Part shown: positions 7,605-15,828 of the stretch, one piece after another | Layout: every line of letters starts with the position of its first letter | Position numbering within the stretch: position 1 is the stretch's first letter | DNA from: Candidatus Poribacteria bacterium | GTDB lineage: Bacteria > Poribacteria > WGA-4E > WGA-3G | Assembly (NCBI GenBank): GCA_022821495.1 | Contig: JAJEDN010000042.1 | Span: forward strand, 1-36,005 | DNA length: 36,005 nt | Direction: 5' to 3' | Notes under the pieces: generated by a model | The model's database searches: none | Told to the model about the DNA's origin: nothing | The model's input: the letters and a program-made list of their open reading frames with translations, nothing else | Position numbers and translations under genes: made by a program

Positions 7605-9797
7605 ATGGATAAAGACGATGTTCAGTTGATTCATAGTACCTTGTCTGGTAATGATGCGGCGTTCGGTGCCTTGGTTCAAAGATACCAAAAGAGTGTTCAC
7701 GCCTTGGCGTGGCGGAAGATTGGTGATTTTCACTATGCTGAGGAGATTACGCAAGACACTTTCCTTCAAGCATACCAGAAACTCTCGACACTCAAGAATC
7801 GCAATCAATTTGCGGGGTGGCTGTATGTTATCACAAATAATCTATGCACCGATTGGCTCCGACGGAAGAAACCTGCGATGCAATCGCTGGAGGATGCGTC
7901 TGTGAAAGCAATAGATAAGTTAACCTATGAGCGTTATGTATTGGAACAACGCGAGACAGAGGCAACTGAGCGTCGTCGTGAAATCGTCAAGCAACTCCTG
8001 GAAAAATTACCAGAGAGCGAACGCACTGTCGTAACGCTCTACTATCTCGGCGAGATGACCACCAAGGAAATTGGCAAATTCTTGGGGGTATCGGCGAACA
8101 CAATTACGAGTCGGCTTCAGCGGGCACGGGAGCGTTTAAAAACGTCAGATGAGCATTTGATTAACGAAACGCTCGGCGGTTGGCAATTGTCTAACAACCT
8201 ATACGAAAACATCATGCGAGAGGTTGCTGATATAAACCCGGTATCGCCGCCGACTGGAAAACCGTTGTTACCGTGGATGGCTCTTAGTACGGCTACGGTT
8301 CTGGTTGTCTTGCTGCTCGGTGTGAGTCATCAATATCTTGCCAGATTTCAGAAACCGTATAGTTTCGAGGCGCAGTCCGAACCGACTGTTGAAATTATTG
8401 AGGCGGCTGTTATTCTTGAGACTGACGCGAAACCGGCTATCCGCAATCAAATCGGACGGGCTGCCACCGAAAATAAAAACAACAGTGTCGGTTCACAGGT
8501 TTCTGGGGAGGTCGAGGCACCTAATGCTTCAGAGGACTTCGCCACGCTTTTTGCTGCGAATGCCACCCCTGAAGTGAGCCGTTTTACTTTAAGCAACGGT
8601 ATCCGGGTTGTCAATCTCCATGTTGAGGATTCCACAGATGTCATTATCCTCAGTTATTTGCCCCTCGGCCTCGCCACTGACGGGAAAGCAAAAGCATATT
8701 GGAGCCACCTCATTAATCATCTAACATTCCAAACCATGGAACCGATTGACTATAAGACAGGTAGCGCGGAGACGTTGGCTGACAATATACGCTTGGAGTT
8801 TATCGGCAACACCGACAACTGGACGCAGGGTTTAGAACGCCATGCGAAATGGCTCTCTGAACTACCTTTTTCAGCAGAAGGTCTCGCTGAGGCACGCCCG
8901 AATGCCTTACGCCAGTTTGACTATATTGAAAAGAACTTGGCAACACATAAATTGGCTTACGCTGCGTGGAACCAAGTCTTTCGGCATGGTGAAACCGATA
9001 TCCGCATGCGCAGCGGCGTTCAATCGGCGAAACTCAGTGAGCTCCAAGCGTATCGCGATCAGCATTTAGTTCAAGCGGATCGCGTCCTTTTGTGTGTCAC
9101 TGGTGGTATTGATCCCAAAATATTGAAAGGGACTATGGAAAAACAACTCGGCGTTATCAATTTAACCGAAAAAACGCTTCCGCATCCAACAGCCACTCCA
9201 GAGATAGCGAAAGATCAAAACGCTACTTGGGATATCAACGTAACCCACTATATGGAAACCTACGCGGTACCGCACTCTAAAGATGAAGATTACCCTGCCT
9301 TGTATATAGCAGGTGCACTTCTGAGTTTAGCATTCACGCAGGATACGCAATTGAAAGCATTGACAGGTGGTGCTTTCTGTAACCTTGACCTAATCACTCC
9401 CGAAGGGACTTATTTACAGATCAATGTTTCGCTGAAGCCGGATGCAGATATAGAAAAGGTCAAGCAGCGGATTGGTCAGTTGATAAACCGGTTAAAGCAA
9501 CCAGAAAACAACGCGCAAGTCGCTATGGCTGCTCCGTTTTTCGCCATGCAATTCAGGGCACCCTTGGATGTAAAGAAGGTAATGCAACAGCAGCCTGTCG
9601 ATGTGTCAGAAACTATGGTACTTGGGAACATCGGGGTACAGTGGGGGATGCGGGAATACCAGCACGGCGACACCTTATCCCAACTTGCTGATGCATTTGT
9701 CAACGTCTCCGCGACAGATGTTGCCCGTGTGGTTAAACGATACCTAACTGAAGATCGTCGGATGACGTTAGTGCTCACGCCACGCGCCCCGGAATGA
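7605..9797 (+). CDS. ECF sigma factor - transmembrane helix - inactive M16 peptidase fusion
   Basis: Start ATG with GGAG upstream; 730 residues. Residues about 20-90 are sigma region 2 (Y-Q-K-S-V-H, AEEITQDTFLQAYQKL, F-A-G-W-L, DWLRRKK). Residues about 126-180 are region 4, with the helix-turn-helix TTKEIGKFLGVSANTITSRL. A single hydrophobic helix lies at about 223-242 (ALSTATVLVVLLLG). After a linker, residues about 323-730 repeat the M16 protein encoded upstream. There the zinc motif reads H368-L-I-N371-H372, with Asn in place of the catalytic Glu, and the residue matching E141 of the neighbour is Gln. The sigma part should be cytoplasmic and the M16 part outside the membrane. Ordinary ECF factors have about 200 residues. 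A membrane-tethered sigma sensor partnered with the active M16 neighbour is inference. Confidence 0.85.
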   Translation: MDKDDVQLIHSTLSGNDAAFGALVQRYQKSVHALAWRKIGDFHYAEEITQDTFLQAYQKLSTLKNRNQFAGWLYVITNNLCTDWLRRKKPAMQSLEDASVKAIDKLTYERYVLEQRETEATERRREIVKQLLEKLPESERTVVTLYYLGEMTTKEIGKFLGVSANTITSRLQRARERLKTSDEHLINETLGGWQLSNNLYENIMREVADINPVSPPTGKPLLPWMALSTATVLVVLLLGVSHQYLARFQKPYSFEAQSEPTVEIIEAAVILETDAKPAIRNQIGRAATENKNNSVGSQVSGEVEAPNASEDFATLFAANATPEVSRFTLSNGIRVVNLHVEDSTDVIILSYLPLGLATDGKAKAYWSHLINHLTFQTMEPIDYKTGSAETLADNIRLEFIGNTDNWTQGLERHAKWLSELPFSAEGLAEARPNALRQFDYIEKNLATHKLAYAAWNQVFRHGETDIRMRSGVQSAKLSELQAYRDQHLVQADRVLLCVTGGIDPKILKGTMEKQLGVINLTEKTLPHPTATPEIAKDQNATWDINVTHYMETYAVPHSKDEDYPALYIAGALLSLAFTQDTQLKALTGGAFCNLDLITPEGTYLQINVSLKPDADIEKVKQRIGQLINRLKQPENNAQVAMAAPFFAMQFRAPLDVKKVMQQQPVDVSETMVLGNIGVQWGMREYQHGDTLSQLADAFVNVSATDVARVVKRYLTEDRRMTLVLTPRAPE

Positions 9798-9869
9798 TAT
9801 GGAGTGCTGGTGGGAATCCAGTCCCAAAAATCGAAACGTGCTTTATGTTAGGATCGAAAACTGTGCCGT

Positions 9870-11105
9870 TTATGCGTTTATTACTTTCCTGAATAGATCC
9901 GTTATTTCTGCTCGGATCTGTTCTTCAACCGATGGCACCAATGCTAATCGATAGGGACCACTAAGCGCATGATTCCGCGGTCCGGCTTCATAGCCTGCTC
10001 GCAATCCCAATTCATAAGCTGCTTTTGTTGCGATATAGACTTCACTGCCGTTCGTGTATCCGAAAACAAATGTATGTGAGAACGGCGATGTTTCGTCTGC
10101 AAAGAGTTGGTACTCCGAGAAGAGTTCATGGGATACAGAGAGGAAGCAGAGCGCGTCGCCGACAGCGAATGCACTGATTGGGAAGGGTAAGGTGCGTTTT
10201 TCACCACTTTTAGCGACTGCTAACAAAGCGACGTAACGTTCATCGTCAGGGAATTCTTTTATTAACTGCTCGCACTCTGCAACCGATGGCGGATCTCGGA
10301 ACGGCAAATTGACGAGTCTCGAACGCGCCTTAAGCGGTGCTGCAGGAATTTCTTCCGCAGTCTTTAAGGCTTGATGTGTCGCAAACGCAAGGGCAAATCC
10401 AGCCACATCGCACGCGCTGAAGCCACCCCGGAGTGGATACCCGTTGATATCTGCTGCACAGCCTTGCGCGAACATCAAGACGCTTTCCGGTTTCAGATCC
10501 AAGAAGTTACGTAAATGCTCGACGGCATAGCCCGGATAATCGGCACCCATCTCTTCACTTGACCAGTGGACAATTACCGGATGCGCGGCATGTGAAAATA
10601 ATACCGCGATAATCTCTCCATTTTCGTCGTAAGCTCCTAACACGTCAACCCACGGCACAACAGATCCTTCTGGGTTCGGTGCCATTGTGATATAGCCCTC
10701 GTCATTCATTATGCGACGGTTATACCCGATTTGGACAGGAGCGCGACCGACCCGCAAAGTTGTAGGTTCAAGTGCGTCTACTGCATTTTTCACCAACCCC
10801 GCAAGACATCTGGCTAACCACGCTTCGGATTCTTCGGTTATCCATCGTCCATCAACACCCGGGGCGTTATGCGTATGACTGCAGTTGATGACGACATGCT
10901 CCGGCGGTATGCCCGTAGCATTCTCAATTGCATCAAGCAGTACTTTATTGTAATCGAGTGGAAACTGACCGTAGTCGGCTGTTACAATGGCAAGTTGTTT
11001 TTCGCCATCGGCAAGCACTAATGCGCGTGCATACAACTCGGCATAGACTTCGGGCTTGTCCTTTATGGCGGTAATCGGTGTTTCTGCAGCACCTGCCATG
11101 AGCAT
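9870..11105 (-). CDS. neutral/alkaline non-lysosomal ceramidase-like hydrolase
   Basis: The frame extends to 11150, but GAGG at 11116-11119 sits ten bases before the ATG at 11105, giving MLMAGAAETPIT, the normal family beginning; 411 residues. Family signatures are CSHTHNAPG (zinc-binding His-x-His), FSHAAHPVIVHWSSEEMGADYPG (the 'H.T....SaDfpG' block) and FAQGCAADINGYP (the 'F.qG..gDi' block). The enzyme would hydrolyse an amide such as N-acyl-sphingosine, but many bacterial homologues of this size lack the C-terminal domain and have unknown substrates. No signal peptide is evident. It is transcribed convergently with the sigma/M16 gene, with 72 bases between the two ends. Confidence 0.8.
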   Translation of the reverse strand: MLMAGAAETPITAIKDKPEVYAELYARALVLADGEKQLAIVTADYGQFPLDYNKVLLDAIENATGIPPEHVVINCSHTHNAPGVDGRWITEESEAWLARCLAGLVKNAVDALEPTTLRVGRAPVQIGYNRRIMNDEGYITMAPNPEGSVVPWVDVLGAYDENGEIIAVLFSHAAHPVIVHWSSEEMGADYPGYAVEHLRNFLDLKPESVLMFAQGCAADINGYPLRGGFSACDVAGFALAFATHQALKTAEEIPAAPLKARSRLVNLPFRDPPSVAECEQLIKEFPDDERYVALLAVAKSGEKRTLPFPISAFAVGDALCFLSVSHELFSEYQLFADETSPFSHTFVFGYTNGSEVYIATKAAYELGLRAGYEAGPRNHALSGPYRLALVPSVEEQIRAEITDLFRKVINA

Positions 11106-11262
11106 TTTTATATTTCCTCGTGGTTCGGTAAAGTGAGTACGAGATTTCAAGTGTAGTTCCGTATATCTGCAGTGCTCCGTTGTTGCCCTGCTATGTTCTT
11201 GCGCCAGAAACCCGATTTTGACAACGGAAAAATCGGAGCAAAAACCTAATATTTAAAAAAGT

Positions 11263-12321
11263 TTAAGTCAAATCTGCGAGTTGAGGCATTACCTCATTTT
11301 TCAGGAGTGTCATGGAGTTCAACCACTGCTCTTTAGGATCCCATTCATGTCCCATAGCGAGTAAAACGCCAAAACCGCCGACTTCATCGTAAAGTTCGCG
11401 CAAACGGTTTGCAACGTGATCCGGACTTCCGACGATCCACAAGGTGTCCAACAGATGTTCAAGCGTCATGTCTGCGTCATCCATATCTGGATCGGGTTTG
11501 AAGTGTCCCGGACTAAATAACTTGAACCAATAGTCCCTAAAATCGCGCCCGAGCGTGCCTTCGATAGCCTCTTTTCGTGCCTGTTCTGTGGTATCCGCAA
11601 CGTAGACTTCACGCGCAATACGCCATATTGAGCGAGATGGCGATAAGCCAGTCTTTTCGGCACCTTCTTCAACCGCATCCCAGTGTGTTTTGATGGTCGG
11701 CACATGCGCTAAATTAATACTCATCGGAATCCAGCCGCGCTCACCCGCGAAGATTAGCGTGTCCGACCTTGCGGAAGACCCTGCCAACGCAATGGGTGGA
11801 TGTGGTTTCTGATAAGGCTTCATGTGGACACTCACAATGTTCGGACGGTACTCAGGGATCTTAAATTCCCAGAAATCGGTCTTGTAGTGTCCCGGTTCCG
11901 GGTCTGTCCAAATCTTGAGTACGGCATCGATCCCCTCTCGTGTGGATCTACGCCTGTCTTCACCAGCCATGAACATCTCCGCATCGCTCGGTGTGGAACT
12001 GGAACCGACACCCCAATGGAAACGTCCGTGCGTTTGATGGTCCAGTTGTGCAATGCGATGCGCGACAACGGCAGGATTATGTATCGGCATACACGTAATC
12101 CCTGTGCCAAAAATAATGTTCTCTGTCATCGCAGCCGCTTTTGCAATAAAAAGATCGGGAGACGGGATATTCTCCCACGTAAACGTGAAATGTTCACCGA
12201 CATAAGCCTCTTTGTAACCGAGTTCATCGAGGACTATCATCTGCTCGAGATCGTCGTCTAATGTCTTAGTCGTGTCACTACCGGGTGGATGCAAAGGCAT
12301 TGTGAAAAAACCGAGTTCCAT
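11263..12321 (-). CDS. luciferase-like (LLM class) flavin-dependent monooxygenase
   Basis: 352 residues, with AAGGA before the ATG. It begins MELGFFTMPLHPPG and shows typical bacterial-luciferase-family blocks: EAYVGEHF, FGTGITCMPIHNPAVVAHRIAQLD, GRFHWGVGSS, the C-terminal IVGSPDHVANRLREL and GGFGVLLAMGHEW. These TIM-barrel enzymes use reduced FMN (or F420) and oxygen. By its overall pattern it resembles limonene-monooxygenase-like members. It lies 157 bases upstream of the ceramidase-like gene on the same strand and could be co-transcribed. The substrate cannot be read from the sequence. Confidence 0.9.
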   Translation of the reverse strand: MELGFFTMPLHPPGSDTTKTLDDDLEQMIVLDELGYKEAYVGEHFTFTWENIPSPDLFIAKAAAMTENIIFGTGITCMPIHNPAVVAHRIAQLDHQTHGRFHWGVGSSSTPSDAEMFMAGEDRRRSTREGIDAVLKIWTDPEPGHYKTDFWEFKIPEYRPNIVSVHMKPYQKPHPPIALAGSSARSDTLIFAGERGWIPMSINLAHVPTIKTHWDAVEEGAEKTGLSPSRSIWRIAREVYVADTTEQARKEAIEGTLGRDFRDYWFKLFSPGHFKPDPDMDDADMTLEHLLDTLWIVGSPDHVANRLRELYDEVGGFGVLLAMGHEWDPKEQWLNSMTLLKNEVMPQLADLT

Positions 12322-12485
12322 TTTTTTATTTTTCCTTGCGGAGCAGTAACGGCAATTTGGACTTTGACGGTTTTCGCGTTAGAGTCGCCTGCGCCGTTGT
12401 TGCAGGCTGCGCGCTTTTGTTTAAGCTTTCAAAACGAATCTTTTAATTTTTCCTGCAATAGATATGTTTCGGTATGTTTCTAAAC

Positions 12486-12514
12486 TTGACAAAATCGGTT
12501 GGGTGTGTTATTTT
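12486..12514 (+). promoter_or_regulatory. candidate promoter of the binding-protein gene
   Basis: TTGACA (12486-12491), a 17-base spacer and TATTTT (12509-12514), preceded by TGT as an extended -10. It lies about 85 bases before the ATG at 12599, in the 277-base divergent spacer after the monooxygenase gene. A 6-bp stem GCCTGC/GCAGGC occurs earlier in that spacer, at 12387-12407. Confidence 0.5.
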
Positions 12515-12598
12515 TTATCATGCTTTAGAATACAAATAAGAACTTACCACAAACCCAAATATTTTTCAAGCATTTTCATCAAAGGAGAAATTTGCATT

Positions 12599-13780
12599 AT
12601 GCATACAAGAATTCTTATCCTAATTTCGGTTATTCTACTCACTGCTCTGACAGGATGCGAACGCGTGAATCAGGTAGTTCAGCCCGATGCGACCCCTACC
12701 CCGACAGAAACAACATTGAAAATCGGTGTGATCCAACCCTCCAATACCTTTACGACCTTTAGCCAAGGGGCTGAAACCGCTCGCGTCCAAATTAATGAAA
12801 AGGGTGGATTGTTCGGTATGGAAGTAGAATTTATCAGTCGAAACAATCAACCCATCGCAAGCGAACCCCCAACACCGGAAGCCAGCGTCACTGCCGCAAA
12901 AGAACTCATTGAGATGGAAGACGTTTTCGCACTCTTAGGGCCTGTTTATTCCACGAGTGCCCTTGAAGTCGGTCCAATTGCACAACAGGCACAACGACTC
13001 ATGCTTCCCGGTTCCAGCGGTTCAACCGTCCCTGAAACTGGTGATTATGTCTTTCTAATTACGGTGCCAAACCCATTTCAAGGGAAGGTGATGGCAAGTT
13101 TTGCAATGAACCCGAATGAGCTTGGCGCAAAAACGGCCGCGACAATTATCGAAGAGGGCAATGACTATACGACTGACCTCGTCCAAGCATTTGAAGCGGC
13201 TTTTCAGCAAAATGGCGGTGAAATCGTTCATAGCGGTGCCTATTCCGTAGGTGAGACCACTTTTACCACACTGCTCACAGAAATCCATAAGGTCCAACCT
13301 GACGTTATTTTCTGCCCCGGTTTTCAGCCAGAAGTGCCATCGCTAATAAAGGAAGCCAGACAAATCGGTATCACAGGGGCTTTTCTCGGTGGCAGCGCGT
13401 GGGATGATAGGGAACGCTTCCTCAGCATCTTAGAGGATAATAGCGTACTCGACGGAAGTTATTATCCGACTAATTTCTCGGTTGCGACACAAGACGCGGA
13501 TGTACAGGAATTCGTGAGTGGTTACACCGCACTCTTTGAAAGTCCACCGGATGGTATTGCCGCGTCGGGCTACGATGCAATGCGGCTTTTAGCATTGGCG
13601 ATAGAGACCGCCGGTTCGCTTGATCCGGTTGCAGTGCGTGATGCGTTCGCTGCAGTCAGTGGTTACAAAGGTGCCACAACTATTTCGCATTACGACGAAA
13701 ACCGGCACCCTGTCAAAAGCCTCACAATCCAGAAAATTAGTGGCGGGCAGGTTGAACACTATAAAGTTGTGGAACCATAG
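12599..13780 (+). CDS. ABC-type branched-chain-amino-acid-like substrate-binding lipoprotein
   Basis: The frame is open from 12464, but AAGGAG at 12582-12587 and a clear lipoprotein signal place the start at 12599; 393 residues. The lipobox L17-T-G-C20 predicts lipid anchoring after cleavage. The mature protein is a type-1 periplasmic binding fold of the LivJ/Peripla_BP_6 kind: LKIGVIQPSN, INEKGGLFGMEVEFISRNNQP, the VFALLGPVYSTSALEVGPIAQQ block, and GSSGSTVPETGDYVF around the ligand cleft. No permease or ATPase genes are adjacent, so it is an orphan binding protein or serves a transporter elsewhere. The next gene starts 15 bases later, which suggests co-transcription. Confidence 0.9.
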   Translation: MHTRILILISVILLTALTGCERVNQVVQPDATPTPTETTLKIGVIQPSNTFTTFSQGAETARVQINEKGGLFGMEVEFISRNNQPIASEPPTPEASVTAAKELIEMEDVFALLGPVYSTSALEVGPIAQQAQRLMLPGSSGSTVPETGDYVFLITVPNPFQGKVMASFAMNPNELGAKTAATIIEEGNDYTTDLVQAFEAAFQQNGGEIVHSGAYSVGETTFTTLLTEIHKVQPDVIFCPGFQPEVPSLIKEARQIGITGAFLGGSAWDDRERFLSILEDNSVLDGSYYPTNFSVATQDADVQEFVSGYTALFESPPDGIAASGYDAMRLLALAIETAGSLDPVAVRDAFAAVSGYKGATTISHYDENRHPVKSLTIQKISGGQVEHYKVVEP

Positions 13781-13794
13781 CACACGAGGGGACA

Positions 13795-14574
13795 ATGCAG
13801 GAAGTATCACCAACGCGCCCGAAGGCTTTTTTGATTGACATGGATGGAACCCTCTATTTTAAGGGTCAACCTTGCCCCGGTGCAATTGAAGTTGTTAACT
13901 ACCTACGGCAGGAGAATTATCAACTCCGATTTTTGACCAACACGACGGCCAAAACGCCGAAGATGCTTCACACGCAGATGCAGGCACTCGGCTTCGACAT
14001 CTACGAAGATGAAATCTTTAATGCAACTTACGCCTGTCTCCAATACTTACGTGCGCAGCCTGGCGCAAGTTGTCATTTTATGGTCGATAATGCCGTCAAA
14101 GCGTTTTTCAAGGAGATACCCGTAGATGACAATGCTCCCGATTTTGTCGTTGTTGGAGACTACGGCGAAGGGTTTGATTTTCGGACTTTAAATCACGCCT
14201 TTCGCTTGCTGATGAACGGTGCTGAACTGATAGCGTTGCAGAAGAATCTCTATTGGTTCTCTTCAGAAGGCATGTTCTTAGATTGTGGTGCCTTCGTGAC
14301 GCTTCTGGAAGCAGCCGCGGGCAAAACCGCAACCGTGATGGGCAAGCCGAGCGAGACGTTCTTCAAAATCGCGCTTGAAAGCCTTCAACGCTCTCCAAGT
14401 GAAGCGATTGTGGTCGGTGACGACATCACTTCTGACATAATGGGTGCGGAAAACACGAAGATGCGGAGCATTCTTGTCAAGACTGGGAAGTTTAAACCCG
14501 GTCAATTGGAGAACCCTGTCGCGAAACCGACGTGGGTGCTTAATAGCATTGCAGAATTACCGAATATGTTTTAA
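13795..14574 (+). CDS. HAD-IIA family phosphatase (NagD/LHPP-like)
   Basis: 259 residues, with GAGGGG before the ATG. HAD motifs are in order: D15-M-D17-G-T (nucleophile and acid/base), LTNTT (motif II), the Lys of GKPSETFF (motif III) and VVGDDITSDIMGA (motif IV). The cap between motifs II and III is of the IIA type, as in NagD, 4-nitrophenylphosphatase and LHPP. The enzyme is a cytoplasmic phosphatase acting on small phosphorylated substrates. It follows the binding-protein gene by 15 bases, an arrangement without obvious functional meaning. Confidence 0.9.
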   Translation: MQEVSPTRPKAFLIDMDGTLYFKGQPCPGAIEVVNYLRQENYQLRFLTNTTAKTPKMLHTQMQALGFDIYEDEIFNATYACLQYLRAQPGASCHFMVDNAVKAFFKEIPVDDNAPDFVVVGDYGEGFDFRTLNHAFRLLMNGAELIALQKNLYWFSSEGMFLDCGAFVTLLEAAAGKTATVMGKPSETFFKIALESLQRSPSEAIVVGDDITSDIMGAENTKMRSILVKTGKFKPGQLENPVAKPTWVLNSIAELPNMF

Positions 14575-14601
14575 ATCGGACTTACGCACTGCTTCTTAAA
14601 G

Positions 14602-14619
14602 TCCCCCTGATAAGGGGGA
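14602..14619. repeat. TCCCCCT/AGGGGGA hairpin, dispersed repeat or terminator-like
   Basis: Seven base pairs (14602-14608 with 14613-14619) with a 4-base loop, followed by GGGGG and a short T-run. It lies 28 bases after the phosphatase stop codon. It may act as a terminator, but the extended 'ccccctgataaggggg-atttaggggg' pattern looks more like an interspersed repeat. Confidence 0.5.
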
Positions 14620-14665
14620 TTTAGGGGGTTTCTTCCATAAGACTTTCCTATTGGAGGCAAGATTT

Positions 14666-15706
14666 ATGACGAATCAAACTACACAACTCGGTGTCGTCGG
14701 ATGCGGATGGGCAGGTCGTCAAGCTATTCAAGCTGCCAACGCCACCTCTCGCCTAAACGTCATTGCGATCGCGGAGCGTGATCCTGCGCGTCGTGCGGAA
14801 GCAGGAGATGAGAGCGCAGTCCCGCATCGCTACGCCGACTATCACGAACTCCTTGAAAACCCTGATGTAGAAGCCGTCTATCTTGCGACTTCTCCAGAGG
14901 GTAGGCTGCAGCAAGTGCTGGATACGCTCAATGCGGGTAAACACGTCTTAGTGCAAAAACCGCACGCCATCCGCGCCCCTGAAATTTTAGAGATGGAGGC
15001 TGCCGCTCAGCAATCCGGCACGACCCTCCAATTTTGCTATTTCATGCGCCATTTCCCAAACAACCGAAAGATTCGGCGCGCCGTTCTAAACGGTACAATC
15101 GGCGACCTATATCACGCTCGCGTCTTCGGAAAATATAACTTTATCCCAGACTTCGACGATAACAGTCGCTGGTTGCATGTCTACGGACAGAAGGGCGGTT
15201 CGTTAGGGCAACACTACTCGCACGAACTCAATCTGACGTGGTGGTGGATGGGATGCCCGAAACCGGAGTGGGCGTTTGCTGCGAAGCACGTGCTTTACCC
15301 GCAGTATGACGGACCCGAAGGCGCAGCGGAGGATTATTTCACGGGGCTCCTCGGATGCGAAGGTGGGAAAACGATTCAGATCGACTGCTCCCGAATGAGC
15401 CATTCTGATTCTGGGAGTGTCGTGGAGCTTTACGGCACGACTGGCGCAATCACAAACGGCGGTATATCGCGTTTTAAAGATGGTGAGTTTGTCAGGGAAG
15501 CCGTTGATGAGCCACTTGAGATTGATCACGGTGAACTCCCGGAAGAGGTGCACGTCTTCTACTATGAACTCAACCACTTCGGTATGGCGATAGCAGGAGA
15601 GGTCGCACCGGATGTCGCTGCACCGGATGCGTATACTTTCATGCAGATCTTAGATGCGTTTTACGACAGCGCAAAGAGTGGCGAGAAAGTCCACATCCCC
15701 TCGTAA
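14666..15706 (+). CDS. Gfo/Idh/MocA family oxidoreductase (divergent member of the cluster)
   Basis: The frame opens at a TTG (14651), but GGAGG at 14653-14657 points to the ATG at 14666; 346 residues. The N-terminal Rossmann domain has GVVGCGWAGRQ (9-19). The usual E-K-P catalytic motif reads Q97-K98-P99, so the catalytic Lys is kept and the Glu replaced. The C-terminal domain contains GGSLGQHYSHELNLTWWWMG, matching the 'GG.l.d.g.H.iD..~~.G' block with His retained. These enzymes oxidise or reduce sugars and polyols with NAD(P). It precedes four close Gfo paralogues on the same strand by 122 bases but is clearly not one of the tandem copies. Confidence 0.9.
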   Translation: MTNQTTQLGVVGCGWAGRQAIQAANATSRLNVIAIAERDPARRAEAGDESAVPHRYADYHELLENPDVEAVYLATSPEGRLQQVLDTLNAGKHVLVQKPHAIRAPEILEMEAAAQQSGTTLQFCYFMRHFPNNRKIRRAVLNGTIGDLYHARVFGKYNFIPDFDDNSRWLHVYGQKGGSLGQHYSHELNLTWWWMGCPKPEWAFAAKHVLYPQYDGPEGAAEDYFTGLLGCEGGKTIQIDCSRMSHSDSGSVVELYGTTGAITNGGISRFKDGEFVREAVDEPLEIDHGELPEEVHVFYYELNHFGMAIAGEVAPDVAAPDAYTFMQILDAFYDSAKSGEKVHIPS

Positions 15707-15728
15707 CAGCGAACCGCTAAAATAACGT

Positions 15729-15757
15729 TTGACAAAAACTTGTCCTACTGCTAATCT
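15729..15757 (+). promoter_or_regulatory. weak candidate promoter of the Gfo tandem array
   Basis: A perfect TTGACA (15729-15734), a 17-base spacer and TAATCT (15752-15757, only 3 of 6 matches). It is the only -35-like consensus noticed between the divergent Gfo gene and the first tandem copy. Confidence 0.3.
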
Positions 15758-15828
15758 GATGCAGTCTGTTCTTATTTTTAGTCTATGGTTTCGATTTCCT
15801 TTATCAAGGGCATTTAGGAGGCAGTTCC

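Noticed and set aside
11800..12261. 153-residue plus-strand frame opposite the flavin monooxygenase
   Set aside because: Complementary to a well-conserved luciferase-like gene; no family pattern of its own.
12387..12407. Terminator at GCCTGC/GCAGGC
   Set aside because: It lies in a divergent spacer with no gene ending there; a 6-bp stem with a 9-base loop is weak.
12464..12598. N-terminal extension of the binding lipoprotein
   Set aside because: It would place the lipobox signal peptide internally; the promoter and ribosome-binding site fall inside the extension.
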